Of a DNA stretch of 64,000 nucleotides, positions 38,879-47,136 are shown in pieces; within the stretch, counting starts at the first letter, position 1, and each line of letters begins with the position of its first letter. The translations under genes and the position numbers were made by a program. The DNA is from Fundidesulfovibrio putealis DSM 16056 (GTDB lineage: Bacteria > Desulfobacterota > Desulfovibrionia > Desulfovibrionales > Desulfovibrionaceae). The stretch lies in contig NZ_AUBQ01000017.1 of the NCBI RefSeq assembly GCF_000429325.1, positions 1-64,000 on the forward strand, in the 5' to 3' direction. The notes below the pieces were generated by a model, which worked only from the letters and a program-made list of their open reading frames with translations, did no database searches and had not been told where the DNA came from.

Positions 38879-39988
38879 ATGGACGATCCAACCCGCGCCA
38901 AAAGCCGCCTGGCCCGCATGATCGCACGCCTGGACCCGCAGAGCAAACGCCTGCTGCTGTCCGCCGGCGTGGGTTACCTGCTGTGCGTCTGGCAGGCCTT
39001 CTGCGTGAGCCCCCCCTGGCCGGATCTCGCCCGCGCGACCGGCTCCAGCGCGGCGGACATGGCCGTGTCGGCGCTGAACCCGTCTTTGGCCCGCAAGGCC
39101 GTCCGGGACATGTTCCTTGGCGATCCGCTCATCCCCGGCGAGGTGCGCGCCAGCATCGACTGGCAGTCGGTGCGCCAACCCGTGGCGCTGGCCTCGGTCA
39201 GCCCCGACGTCCCCGAAGGCTGGGCCAGACGGGCCGAGACCACCCTGTGGGGAAAATCAAAGGCCGTGCTGCGCCCCACGCCCACCTACACCATGGCCTG
39301 CTTCATACCGCAACAGCCCCCTGGAGCGCGGCCCGCGCACACGCCGACGCCGGGCACCCTGGCCGCGCGGTTCGAGTCGGGCACGGACGGGGCGGCCTCG
39401 GTGGGGCACACGCCCTCCGCCGGAACCAGCTACGGCACCTTCCAGATCGCGGCGGGCACGCCCACGTTCGGAAACTTCCTGCGCTACTTGAAAGACCGCG
39501 CCCCGGACCTGCACGTGAGGCTCTCCGGGCGCGGCCCGGCGGACACCGGCTCCACGGGCGGCTCGGTTCCCGCCGAATGGCGGCGCATCGCGGCGGAGAA
39601 TCCCAAGCGCTTCGAGCGGCTGCAATACGAGTTCATCCAGGCCACGCACTACCGCCCCGCCGTGGCGGAGATCTACTCGCGCTCCGGCGTGGATGTTTCG
39701 GCCCTGTCCCCGGCCAGCCGGGAGGTGCTCTGGAGCGCCGCCGTGCAGCACGGGCCGGGCGGCGCGGCGGACATCTTCGTGGCCTCGGTCACGGCCATCA
39801 AGGGGCGCATCGTGGAGGAGCGGCGCGTGGTGCACTTCGAGAAGGCCCTGATCGAGGAAGTGTACAAAAGACGCCTGAGCTGCTGGGGCAACAGCCCCCT
39901 GGTGGGGCGCGGAGCCATGCTCTCGCGCTATGGCCGGGAAAAGACGCAGGCGCTGACCCTTCTGGACCGTCACTATTCCGGCACCTGA
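38879..39988 (+). CDS. Membrane-anchored lysozyme-like/peptidoglycan hydrolase candidate
   Basis: A 369-residue protein with one N-terminal TM (LLLSAGVGYLLCVWQAF) and a Pro-rich stretch. From about residue 160 the domain begins LAARFESGTDGAASVGHTP and continues SYGTFQIAAGTPTFGNFLRYL, YEFIQATHYRPAVAEI and SREVLWSAAVQHGPGGAADIF. The order FESG, SYGxxQ, HY and LWSxAVQHGP is typical of lysozyme-fold domains found in phage-tail and secretion-associated hydrolases; the Glu in FESG would be catalytic. That assignment is from memory of the pattern. No ribosome site is visible. Divergent from the cyclase and convergent with the ABC gene. Confidence 0.55.
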   Translation: MDDPTRAKSRLARMIARLDPQSKRLLLSAGVGYLLCVWQAFCVSPPWPDLARATGSSAADMAVSALNPSLARKAVRDMFLGDPLIPGEVRASIDWQSVRQPVALASVSPDVPEGWARRAETTLWGKSKAVLRPTPTYTMACFIPQQPPGARPAHTPTPGTLAARFESGTDGAASVGHTPSAGTSYGTFQIAAGTPTFGNFLRYLKDRAPDLHVRLSGRGPADTGSTGGSVPAEWRRIAAENPKRFERLQYEFIQATHYRPAVAEIYSRSGVDVSALSPASREVLWSAAVQHGPGGAADIFVASVTAIKGRIVEERRVVHFEKALIEEVYKRRLSCWGNSPLVGRGAMLSRYGREKTQALTLLDRHYSGT

Positions 39989-40016
39989 CCGAGCCTGGAC
40001 TGCTCCTGAATATTCC

Positions 40017-40790
40017 CTACGCCGTCTCCGCCATCCCGGCGGGCCTGCCGTTTTCGTCCAGGCCGGGCATGAAGGCCCGCATGGTGGGGTGATCCGAGGC
40101 GAGCGCCTCCTGGGCCGTGCCCGTAAACTCGATGCGCCCCTCGTCCAGGAGCGCCACCGTGTCCGCGATGGAGAACACGTCCGGGATGTCATGGCTGACC
40201 ATCACCGCCGTGAACCCGAAGGCCCGGCGCGACTCGTCTATCAGTTTGAACACGCCCCACTTGCGCATGGGATCAAGCCCCGTGGTGGGCTCGTCGAACA
40301 AGATGATGCGCGGCTCGGTGACCAGCGCCCTGGCCAGGGCCACGCGCTTCTGCATGCCGCCCGAGAGCTGCGACGGAAATTTGCCGGGCATCTGGGACAG
40401 CTCCAGTTCCTTGAGCAGCCGCTCCACGCGTTCGCGCACCTGGGGCTCGGGCAGGTGCAGCTTCTCGCGAAGCGGCAGGGCCACGTTGTCGAACACGGAG
40501 AGCGAATCGAACAGGGCCATTGCCTGGAACATATAGGACATCACCGATTTCAGGCCCCGGCGCTCGGTGTTGGACATGTCCCCCAGGGCCTTGCCTTCGA
40601 ACCAGACGTCGCCGGAGTCGGGCCGCAGAAGCCCCATGATGTGCTTGAGCAGCACGCTCTTTCCTTCGCCGCTCTTGCCGATGACGGCGGTGAGATCGCC
40701 CGCCTTGATGTCCAGGTCCACGCCCGTAAGCACCGGGCGCCCCTGGAAGGACTTTTTCAGGTCCTTGATCTGGATAAGCGTTGTGGACAC
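40017..40790 (-). CDS. mlaF: ABC transporter ATP-binding protein, MlaF type
   Basis: A 257-residue ATPase of the MlaF/Ttg2A group, which drives phospholipid or other lipid transport with an MlaE permease and an MCE-domain MlaD. Motifs: Walker A GKSGEGKS, signature LSGGMQKRVALARAL, Walker B IILFDEPTTGLDP, and switch His in VMVSHDIPDVF. The MlaF-type phrases SVFDNVALPLRE and DPMRKWGVFKLIDESR support the subfamily. GTG start at 40790 with GGAGG 6 bases upstream. No mlaE, mlaD or MCE gene is next to it; the downstream neighbour is convergent, so its partners must be elsewhere. Confidence 0.85.
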   Translation of the reverse strand: MSTTLIQIKDLKKSFQGRPVLTGVDLDIKAGDLTAVIGKSGEGKSVLLKHIMGLLRPDSGDVWFEGKALGDMSNTERRGLKSVMSYMFQAMALFDSLSVFDNVALPLREKLHLPEPQVRERVERLLKELELSQMPGKFPSQLSGGMQKRVALARALVTEPRIILFDEPTTGLDPMRKWGVFKLIDESRRAFGFTAVMVSHDIPDVFSIADTVALLDEGRIEFTGTAQEALASDHPTMRAFMPGLDENGRPAGMAETA

Positions 40791-41207
40791 GTGAAGCCTC
40801 CGGGCCGGTTCATACCCAAGTGCCCAGCAATTGCAACACGCGCGTGCCCCGCGCCGCGCGCGCCATGCGACAAAAAATTGAATACCCGCCCGTCCCGCCC
40901 CCCCTGAAAGCGCCTGGCAAGCGGCAATATCAGCCCGAAAAGCGCCGCAACACGGCGTCGGCACGAAGGTTGCTAGCGTGATTTCGACCCCGGAGGCCTA
41001 AAGCGCCGGGAAAGTCCTGCCGATAATCCATTCAGGAGATGAATGGTTGAAGCAGGGGTTCACTGGGCATCACACTGAAATGACGGGACATTTTGAAATG
41101 CGGCAACATCTTGTTATCCTTTGCGAAAGCAAGTACCTTAAGCAAGTTCGGCGCTTTGCGGCCTTGCCGTCCGCGTTCACCTTACAAACGAACGGTGGTC
41201 CTGGCAT
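40791..41207. other. Intergenic region upstream of glycan operon
   Basis: About 420 bp separating divergent genes. It contains a sigma-28-like promoter (40999-41026) and a CCATTC/GAATGG hairpin at 41028-41046 that encloses AGGAG. The remaining 160 bases before the regulator start hold a 46-codon open frame (41080-41220) without a ribosome site. Confidence 0.5.
40999..41026 (+). promoter_or_regulatory. Sigma-28 (FliA)-like promoter
   Basis: TAAA at 40999-41002 and a perfect GCCGATAA at 41019-41026, 16 bases apart (the consensus spacing is 15). It faces the operon that begins at 41208, leaving a leader of about 175 bases. Confidence 0.6.
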
Positions 41208-41825
41208 ATGTTCCTGGTGAACAAAACGTACTACCGGCCAAGCAAGGCGGCGCGCTATCTGGCCATCCTGGACACCCTCGCCCAGGACAGCCAGGTGAGC
41301 CAGAACGAGCTGGGCCGCCGCGCGAACCTTTCAGGCGCCATGGTGAACCAGTACCTGAAAGAGATGGCGGAGACGAACCTCATCGAGTTCGAACGGGTGA
41401 ACGGCAAAAGTTTCCGCTACCTGCTCACTGACGAGGGCGAAGCCCGCCGGAGGACCATGTTCTCCAGTTTCTCGTCGGAAACGGTGCAGATTTACACCGC
41501 CCTCAAGGCGGCCATCGTCCACAAGCTCGCCAACCTGAAGAGCCGCTCCCTGGTGAAGCTGGTTCTGTTCGGAGCCTCCGAGACCTGCGAGATAGTGCTC
41601 CAGGCCCTGCGCGCCACCGGCGGCTTCGAGGTGATGGCCCTGGTGGACAACGACCCGGCCAAGGCCGGAAAGACTCTCGGCGGGTACGTCATATCCCCGC
41701 CGGTGGTGCTCGACTCCCTGCGGCCCCAGGCCGTTGTGATTACCTCCTACGGTTGCCAGGAGGAAATTCACGGGCAGCTTCGAGAGCTTTACGGGCAGCA
41801 CAACGTGGAGATCATACGCTTATGA
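41208..41825 (+). CDS. Winged-helix regulator fused to nucleotide(-sugar)-binding Rossmann domain
   Basis: A 205-residue protein. Residues ~10-85 form a winged helix (ILDTLAQDSQVSQNELGRRA, SGAMVNQYLKEMAETNLIEF). Residues ~112-205 form a Rossmann-type domain (VKLVLFGASETCEIVLQAL, VMALVDNDPAKAGKTLGGYV, AVVITSYG) like the N-terminal domain of sugar acetyltransferases (PglD) and FlaA1/CapD dehydratases. The arrangement resembles Rex, which senses NADH, but the sequence does not look like Rex. The ATGA overlap with neuB makes it the first gene of the glycan operon, so it probably regulates that operon in response to a nucleotide or nucleotide sugar. The ligand is inferred. Confidence 0.75.
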   Translation: MFLVNKTYYRPSKAARYLAILDTLAQDSQVSQNELGRRANLSGAMVNQYLKEMAETNLIEFERVNGKSFRYLLTDEGEARRRTMFSSFSSETVQIYTALKAAIVHKLANLKSRSLVKLVLFGASETCEIVLQALRATGGFEVMALVDNDPAKAGKTLGGYVISPPVVLDSLRPQAVVITSYGCQEEIHGQLRELYGQHNVEIIRL

Positions 41826-42934
41826 AGACGCCCCCCCCCATCCAGCTCAAGTCCGGCGTTGCCATCGGGCATGGACGCCCCTGCTTCGTGGTCGCCGAAA
41901 TCGGCAACAACCACCAGGGGGATGTGGCCATCGCCCGCCAGATGGTCCATGAGGCCGCCAAGGCCGGGGTCCAGGCCGTCAAGTTCCAGAAACGCGACAT
42001 GAACGCCCTGTTCACCGACGAAGGCCTCCAGATGCCCTACGGCGGCCCCAACAGCTTCGGCAAAACCTACGGCGAGCACCGCCTCGCCCTGGAACTGTCC
42101 ATCGAGGACATGGTCGAGCTGAAGGAACTTGCCGAGTCGCTGGGGCTTGTCTTCTTCGCCTCAGCCTGGGACCAGGTCAGCCTGGCCGAACTTCTGGACA
42201 TGGGCGTTGAGGTGCTGAAGATCAGCTCCGCCGACCTGGTCAACGTGCCGCTGCTGCGACAGGCAGGAGCCACGGGACTGCCCGTGATCCTCTCCACGGG
42301 CATGAGCAGCCTGGAAGAGATCGACCTGGCCGTTTCCGAGCTTCGCCGCTACCATGACAAGATCATCATTCTGCACTGCAACTCCACCTACCCCTGCCCC
42401 GACGAGTGCGTGGGCCTGCCGGTGATGGCCGAACTGGCCAAGCGCTACGGCCTGCCCGTTGGCTACTCCGGGCACGAGCAGGGCATCGGGCCGAGCGTCG
42501 CCGCTGCCGCGCTTGGCGCCTGCGTGGTGGAGCGCCACTTCACCCTGGACCGCACCCTGCGCGGCACCGACCATCAGGCCTCGCTGGACCCTGCCGGGTT
42601 TGCGCAGATGGTTGGCCTTATCCGCGAGGCCGAAGCGGCCATGACCGTGTGCCGCAAGGAAGTCTCCGAACCGGAGCGCAAGGTTGCCGTGAAGCTGCGC
42701 AAGAGCGTTGTCTTCGCCCGCGACCTGCCCGCCGGGCACACCCTGGCCGAGGCCGACCTCACCGTGAAATGCCCCGGACACGGCATCAGCCCCGTGCACT
42801 GGGACGACGTGCTGGGCCGCACCCTGGTGGCCGCCGTGCGCCACGAGGATCTGGTCCAGTGGGACCAGCTTGCCCCTGCCTTAAGCGTTCGCGGGAGCAT
42901 CGTGGACGAGCTGCCCCTGGCCCAGAGCCGTTAA
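41822..42934 (+). CDS. neuB: N-acetylneuraminate/pseudaminate-type synthase (NeuB family)
   Basis: A 370-residue NeuB/SpsE-type enzyme that condenses phosphoenolpyruvate with an amino sugar to form a nonulosonic acid. The TIM-barrel part has FVVAEIGNNHQGD, KFQKRDMN, FFASAWD, VLKISSADLVNVPLL, VILSTGMSSLEEID, HCNSTYP and GYSGHEQG. The C-terminal antifreeze-like SAF domain has KSVVFARDLPAGHTLAEADL. The sequence alone does not decide between sialic, legionaminic and pseudaminic acid. Translation is coupled to the regulator by ATGA. The downstream glycosyltransferase would use the product. Confidence 0.92.
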   Translation: MKTPPPIQLKSGVAIGHGRPCFVVAEIGNNHQGDVAIARQMVHEAAKAGVQAVKFQKRDMNALFTDEGLQMPYGGPNSFGKTYGEHRLALELSIEDMVELKELAESLGLVFFASAWDQVSLAELLDMGVEVLKISSADLVNVPLLRQAGATGLPVILSTGMSSLEEIDLAVSELRRYHDKIIILHCNSTYPCPDECVGLPVMAELAKRYGLPVGYSGHEQGIGPSVAAAALGACVVERHFTLDRTLRGTDHQASLDPAGFAQMVGLIREAEAAMTVCRKEVSEPERKVAVKLRKSVVFARDLPAGHTLAEADLTVKCPGHGISPVHWDDVLGRTLVAAVRHEDLVQWDQLAPALSVRGSIVDELPLAQSR

Positions 42935-43047
42935 ACACGCGTCAGAAACCGGCGCGGACAAAGGCCCATGACAGCCGGGAAACCTGCGGTCCACGCCAAC
43001 CGCACGCATCACGCAGCGCCTTGCTTCCAGGGCGCTGCGCGCCAGCC

Positions 43048-44133
43048 ATGAAAGTCCTCCACTTCTCCATCACCCCCCTGGCGGGAATGCCCGTCAGGCT
43101 GGTGCAGGCCCTGCGCCGCCACACCGGCGTGGACGCCCGGCTGGTGGACCTCAAGCGCTTCGGCCTCTACGACCACGACCTCGTGCTGTCCGAATCACCG
43201 CAGGAGGCCCTGGACCTGGCCTGGGACGCAGACGTCATCCACCTGCACAACTACCTGGACTACGACTCCAAGGCCTTTGGCCGCATCGATTTCCGCGCCC
43301 TGGCCCAGGCTGGCAAGCGCGTGGTGCGCCAGTTCCACTCCGCGCCGTCGCTGGTGGCCGAGGTCATGGGCATCACGCCCGAAAAGCTCCTGGCTCAGGA
43401 CATCCCCTGTCTGGCCATCGCCCAGTACCCCGAGCGCCTCTACCCCAAGGCCATGATCGTCCCCAATTTCGTGCCCGAGACCGAGGACGCCTACCTGCCC
43501 TCCTCCAAGACCCCGCGCTGGGACATCTTCTACAGCCCCACGAAGGACTTCAGCGCCTGGGCCGACCGCTGGAGCACCAAGGGCATGCCCGAGGCCACCG
43601 CCGTGATCGAAGCCGTGGGCAGGCGCACGCGCGCCGCCACGCGCATCGTCACCGGCCTGCCCTTGGCGCAGGCACTGGAAGAGAAACGCGCAAGCCGCAT
43701 CGTGGTGGATGATCTGGTCACGGGCAGCTACCACCTGACCGGCCTTGAGGGGCTGGCCCAGGGCAAGTGCGTGCTGTCCTACCTGGACGAGCGCTCGCTC
43801 ATGCTGCTGCGCCGCTTCTCGGGGAGCGACACGCACCCCTTCGTCAACGTCCGCCTGGAGGACGCAGGGGAGGTGCTGGAGCATCTGGTGGCGCAGCCGG
43901 AACTCACCCGCGAACTGGGTGTGCAGGGGCGGCGCTGGCTGGCCGAATACTGGCCCGAGGAGCGCATGATCCGCCACTACGAGCGGGTGTACGAGCTTCT
44001 GCTGGAAGACCCGCGCCTGGTGGCGCGCCAGCCGGAGTTGTCGCTGGAATCACGCTCGAAGTATTTCCTTTTCCACACCCTTCCCGACCTGATCTATAGG
44101 TCCAGAGCATCGGCCTGGACAAACCCCGCCTGA
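43048..44133 (+). CDS. Glycosyltransferase (GT-B fold)
   Basis: A 361-residue GT-B-like glycosyltransferase. It begins MKVLHFSITPLAGMPVRLVQ, has an acceptor-domain segment DADVIHLHNYLDYDSKAFG, and the donor domain includes VDDLVTGSYHLTGLEGLAQGKCVLSY-like text with a conserved Glu. The end reads LAEYWPEERMIRHYERVYELL, typical of family 4 transferases. It lies 113 bp after neuB on the same strand, probably in its operon, and could attach the nonulosonic acid or build the same glycan. Acceptor unknown; flagellin is possible given the sigma-28-like promoter upstream. Confidence 0.78.
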   Translation: MKVLHFSITPLAGMPVRLVQALRRHTGVDARLVDLKRFGLYDHDLVLSESPQEALDLAWDADVIHLHNYLDYDSKAFGRIDFRALAQAGKRVVRQFHSAPSLVAEVMGITPEKLLAQDIPCLAIAQYPERLYPKAMIVPNFVPETEDAYLPSSKTPRWDIFYSPTKDFSAWADRWSTKGMPEATAVIEAVGRRTRAATRIVTGLPLAQALEEKRASRIVVDDLVTGSYHLTGLEGLAQGKCVLSYLDERSLMLLRRFSGSDTHPFVNVRLEDAGEVLEHLVAQPELTRELGVQGRRWLAEYWPEERMIRHYERVYELLLEDPRLVARQPELSLESRSKYFLFHTLPDLIYRSRASAWTNPA

Positions 44134-44338
44134 GCGCCTAGCTTCCCGATCCTGACAAACCCACCCCTGTTTTCCGGGGGAAGGCCGCCGCCACTTTTCG
44201 ACCCCACGACAGGGCCAGGAGTTGCGGAGGCAGCGCTCGTCGTCCATATGCCAGTGACCTGGGATTCGCTCCCCGGCCCGTGCGGCGTCCGGTCGGCATC
44301 CATGCGCATCTGACATCAGGACTGGAGGAGCACCGAGC

Positions 44339-44914
44339 ATGCCCATCGACCGTCGTTCGTTCGTGACCGGAGCCTGCTGCGGCGCGGTCGCCGTTGCCGC
44401 CGCCGGAGCCGCCCTGCCCCTTCTGACGCCATCCGTCAGCGCGGGCGCAGCCCAGCCCGCCGTGCTCCCCTCGGGCGCGGACCCCGCCGCCTACGCCAGG
44501 GAGCGCTTCCTCTCCCACTGGAACTGCACCCAGGCGGTGCTGGAGTCCCTGTCCGGACACGCCGGGATGGACGCCGAGGCCGTGACGCGCATCACCACGC
44601 CCTTCGCGGCTGGCATGTGGAACGGGCTGACCTGCGGCGCGGTCACCGGGGCCATGATGGCCCTGGGGATGCGCTTCGGGCGCACAACAGACGGCGATGG
44701 CAAGGGCACGGACGTCACCAAGGCGAAGATGCGCGAGCTGGTCGTCGCAATGCGCTCCCAATTCGGAAACCTCGACTGCTCCGCCCTGCTGGGGACCGAC
44801 ATGGCAACAGACGCGGGCGTCTCGCAGGCTGCGGGCCAGGGACTCTTCAAGTCCACGTGTCCGCTGCTGGTGGAGGCTGCCGTGAAGGAAGCGGCCAGGC
44901 TGATGGCCGCATAA
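44339..44914 (+). CDS. Tat-exported CGCAxxGCC (C-GCAxxG-C-C) family protein
   Basis: A 191-residue protein with a twin-arginine signal (DRRSFVTG followed by a hydrophobic Ala-rich stretch), so it is exported folded. The mature part has the C-GCAxxG-C-C pattern: NCTQAVLESL, then GLTCGAVTGAMMALGMRFGR, then LDCSALLG, then CPLLVEAAVKEAA. Members of this family are often annotated as redox-active and are common in anaerobes, usually cytoplasmic. GGAGGAG precedes the ATG. The cofactor is unknown; Tat export suggests a metal cluster inserted before export. Confidence 0.82.
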   Translation: MPIDRRSFVTGACCGAVAVAAAGAALPLLTPSVSAGAAQPAVLPSGADPAAYARERFLSHWNCTQAVLESLSGHAGMDAEAVTRITTPFAAGMWNGLTCGAVTGAMMALGMRFGRTTDGDGKGTDVTKAKMRELVVAMRSQFGNLDCSALLGTDMATDAGVSQAAGQGLFKSTCPLLVEAAVKEAARLMAA

Positions 44915-45092
44915 CACGCGGGATTGGCGTCAGCAGCGCCCCCCTCTGGACATCTCCCCTGCCGGAGATTTACACTGCATCACGCGTTATTTGCGGGAAA
45001 AACGGCAGGATCTGGCAGAACAGGCGGCTTTAGCAGCGCCGCGTCTTCTGCACTGGCACGAATACCCCTTGAGACGAACAAGGAGTATCTTC

Positions 45093-45479
45093 ATGAATAT
45101 GTTTCCTCCCGAAACTGTTCTTGGAGCGTTCAGGTATCTGCATTCGCTGTTCAGGCGCAAACAGCTGGCGGTCGCGGGAAGCTGCCTCCAATGCGGAAAA
45201 TGCTGCGAGAGCCTCTGCATCAGTGTGGACGGCGGGTTCATCGAGTCCGAATATCAATTGCGCGAAGCCTGCGCAAAAGACCCGCGATACGAGCGCTTCG
45301 TCATCACCGGGCAGGACAGCTTCGGTCCGCTGGTGTTCAAATGCTCCAGCCTCGTGGACAACAGATGCGCGGACTACGCCAACAGGCTTGAATTCTGCGC
45401 GAACTACCCCACGACGAATCTCTACTTCACGGGGCGCAACGTGCTGCCGGGCTGCGGGTTCCGGTTCTCCTACGAATGA
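45093..45479 (+). CDS. YkgJ-type cysteine-cluster protein
   Basis: A 128-residue protein with the zinc/iron-cluster pattern of the YkgJ/CxxCxxCC family: CLQCGKCCESLCISVD near residue 30 and later Cys at KCSSLVDNRCADY, EFCANYP and PGCGF. These Cys presumably bind a metal or Fe-S cluster. The function of the family is not established. I chose ATG 45093 because AGGAG precedes it; the frame is open to 44991. Not part of an obvious operon. Confidence 0.82.
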   Translation: MNMFPPETVLGAFRYLHSLFRRKQLAVAGSCLQCGKCCESLCISVDGGFIESEYQLREACAKDPRYERFVITGQDSFGPLVFKCSSLVDNRCADYANRLEFCANYPTTNLYFTGRNVLPGCGFRFSYE

Positions 45480-45516
45480 CCGCGCGCGTTGCCCTACGAT
45501 GTTTCCGCCAATGAAG

Positions 45517-45541
45517 AAGGCCGCCCCGAGGGACGGCCTTT
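45517..45541. terminator. Terminator between YkgJ and DedA genes
   Basis: AAGGCCG/CGGCCTT stem around a 10-base loop, with TTTC on the plus side and TTCTTC on the minus side; the two flanking genes are convergent. Confidence 0.6.
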
Positions 45542-45573
45542 CACGTTTTGAAAGTCTGCCGGGAGCGGCGGCG

Positions 45574-46227
45574 CTAGCGGGCCACCCGCACGGCCGCGCG
45601 CCTGGCCTTCACGAACTCGATGATGCCGGGCATGATGGACACAAGGATGATCAGGTAGATCACCTTGTTGAAGTTTTTCTCCACGATGGGCAGGTTCCCC
45701 ACCAGATAGCCAAGGCCGATCAGGCCGCCGATCCACAGCACGCCCCCGCCCACGGAGTAGGCCAGGAACTTGGTGTAGGTCATCTTGCCGATTCCGGCCA
45801 CGAAAGGCGCGAAGGTGCGCACGATGGGCATGAACCGGGCGATCACCAGGGTCTTGCCGCCGTGTTTCTCGTAGAAGGCGTGGGTCTTTTCCAGGTGCTT
45901 CTTGTTCAGGAGCCTGCTGTCCTCCCGGTTGAACACGGCAGGCCCGGCGGTGCGCCCGATCCAGTAGTTGGTGTTGTCGCCCAGCACAGCCGCCGACATC
46001 AGAAGGCCCGTGGTCAGAATCGGGTCCAGGCTGCCCGCACCGCAGAACGCGCCCACGATGAACAGCAGGGAGTCGCCCGGCAAAAACGGGGTCACCACAA
46101 GGCCCGTCTCGCAGAAGATGATGAGAAACAGCACCAGATAGGCCCAGGCCCCGTAGTTGGTGACGATCATCTCCAGGGTTTCCTTGACGTGCCCGAGCAT
46201 CCAGAAGAACTGGGAAAGGATTTCCAT
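45574..46227 (-). CDS. DedA-family membrane protein
   Basis: A 217-residue inner-membrane protein of the DedA/SNARE-associated family, which contributes to phospholipid (undecaprenyl phosphate or lipid) recycling and envelope homeostasis. Family sequences: FCETGLVVTPFLPGDSLLF, then GDNTNYWIGRTAG, then KHGGKTLVIARFMPIVRTFAPFVAG, all typical of DedA with the conserved Arg-Phe-Pro-x-x-Arg motif (RFMPIVR). Several TM segments are visible. A site (AAGGA) precedes ATG 46227. Substrate unknown here. Confidence 0.92.
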   Translation of the reverse strand: MEILSQFFWMLGHVKETLEMIVTNYGAWAYLVLFLIIFCETGLVVTPFLPGDSLLFIVGAFCGAGSLDPILTTGLLMSAAVLGDNTNYWIGRTAGPAVFNREDSRLLNKKHLEKTHAFYEKHGGKTLVIARFMPIVRTFAPFVAGIGKMTYTKFLAYSVGGGVLWIGGLIGLGYLVGNLPIVEKNFNKVIYLIILVSIMPGIIEFVKARRAAVRVAR

Positions 46228-46530
46228 GCATTGTCCTTGATAATGTGAGAATAGGGAGAAGAGCCTCTCCGGCGCGGCTTACATAAGGCGGGTTTGCCCG
46301 GCAGGCAAGCGGGAAGTGACCCGGCCTTCAGGGCAGGCCCCACGCATCCGGGCCGGAGGGCCAGAGATTTCCGGCACTCCCGAAAACGGGCCTCTACGCC
46401 ACTCCAGACCCGCTACTACGCCGGGACACCCGGGCCAGCCGCCAGACGCGCCGGGCGGGCTGGCCGAGCTCCTGACCGCACGGCGCACAGCGCGGATATG
46501 AACATGACCGCCCCCCGGCAAGGAGAAACC
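46228..46530. other. Intergenic region between divergent dedA and trmO genes
   Basis: About 300 bp, GC-rich, with no gene I can support and no clear promoter pair. The open frame that extends upstream of trmO has no ribosome site and does not look like protein. Confidence 0.5.
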
Positions 46531-46932
46531 ATGGACGATACCGGCTACCTGCTCCCCCGCATCGGCACGCTCGTCACCCCTTACGACAAGCTGGAGGACA
46601 TCCCGCGCCAGTCGTCCCTGGCGGCGGACGTGCTGGGCCGGGCCGAGGTGTTCCCGGAATACGCGCCGGGCCTGGCCACGATTGAGGAATGCAGCAAGAT
46701 CTGGCTGATCTTTCTGTTCGACCTGGCCAAACCGGTGGAACTGACCACGACCTCCCTCGAGGACGGCCGCACGCGCGGCGTCTTCGCTACGCGCTCGCCC
46801 CGCAGACCCTCGCGCCTGGGCATGAGCGCGGTGGAAGTGGTGTCCGTGAGCGAGGGAGTCCTGGTGTTCCAGGGCGTGGACATGCGAAACGGCTCGCCGC
46901 TCCTGGATATCAAGCCCTGCTTCGAGTGCTGA
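46531..46932 (+). CDS. trmO: TrmO/TsaA-family tRNA m6t6A37 methyltransferase
   Basis: A 133-residue TrmO-type protein, which methylates t6A at position 37 of tRNAs with S-adenosylmethionine. The family core is IGTLVTPYDKLEDIPRQ, then ATRSPRRPSRLGMSAVEVVSV and GVLVFQGVDMRNGSPLLDIK. Short versions without the C-terminal domain are known. I start at ATG 46531, which has AAGGAG; the upstream ATG at 46501 lacks a site. It modifies the same t6A37 nucleotide class as MtaB in this window. Confidence 0.85.
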   Translation: MDDTGYLLPRIGTLVTPYDKLEDIPRQSSLAADVLGRAEVFPEYAPGLATIEECSKIWLIFLFDLAKPVELTTTSLEDGRTRGVFATRSPRRPSRLGMSAVEVVSVSEGVLVFQGVDMRNGSPLLDIKPCFEC

Positions 46933-46957
46933 CGCCCCCCGGCGGCAGGACAGGAAA

Positions 46958-46991
46958 AGCCCTCCGTGCGCCGGACTGCCGGACGGAGGGC
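46958..46991. terminator. Terminator between trmO and MoaE-like gene
   Basis: AGCCCTCCGT/ACGGAGGGCT stem with a 14-base loop that itself contains CCGG. TTTT follows about 12 bases later on the plus strand, and TTTTCC follows directly on the minus strand. Confidence 0.65.
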
Positions 46992-47136
46992 TCGGGTGGG
47001 TTTTCACGGGCTGCCTGGTTCACCGGCGCGACTGCACCGCGAACGGCCAGGACGCCCCTCGTCCCAAACAGGCAACCGGGCAGCGGCCCCGGAAGAATGC
47101 TCGCACACGTTCCAGGCGGGCACGCCGTCCGACCGT

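Noticed and set aside
41080-41220. 46-codon open frame ahead of the winged-helix regulator, ending over its start
   Set aside because: No ribosome site; protein has no recognisable features; could be chance.
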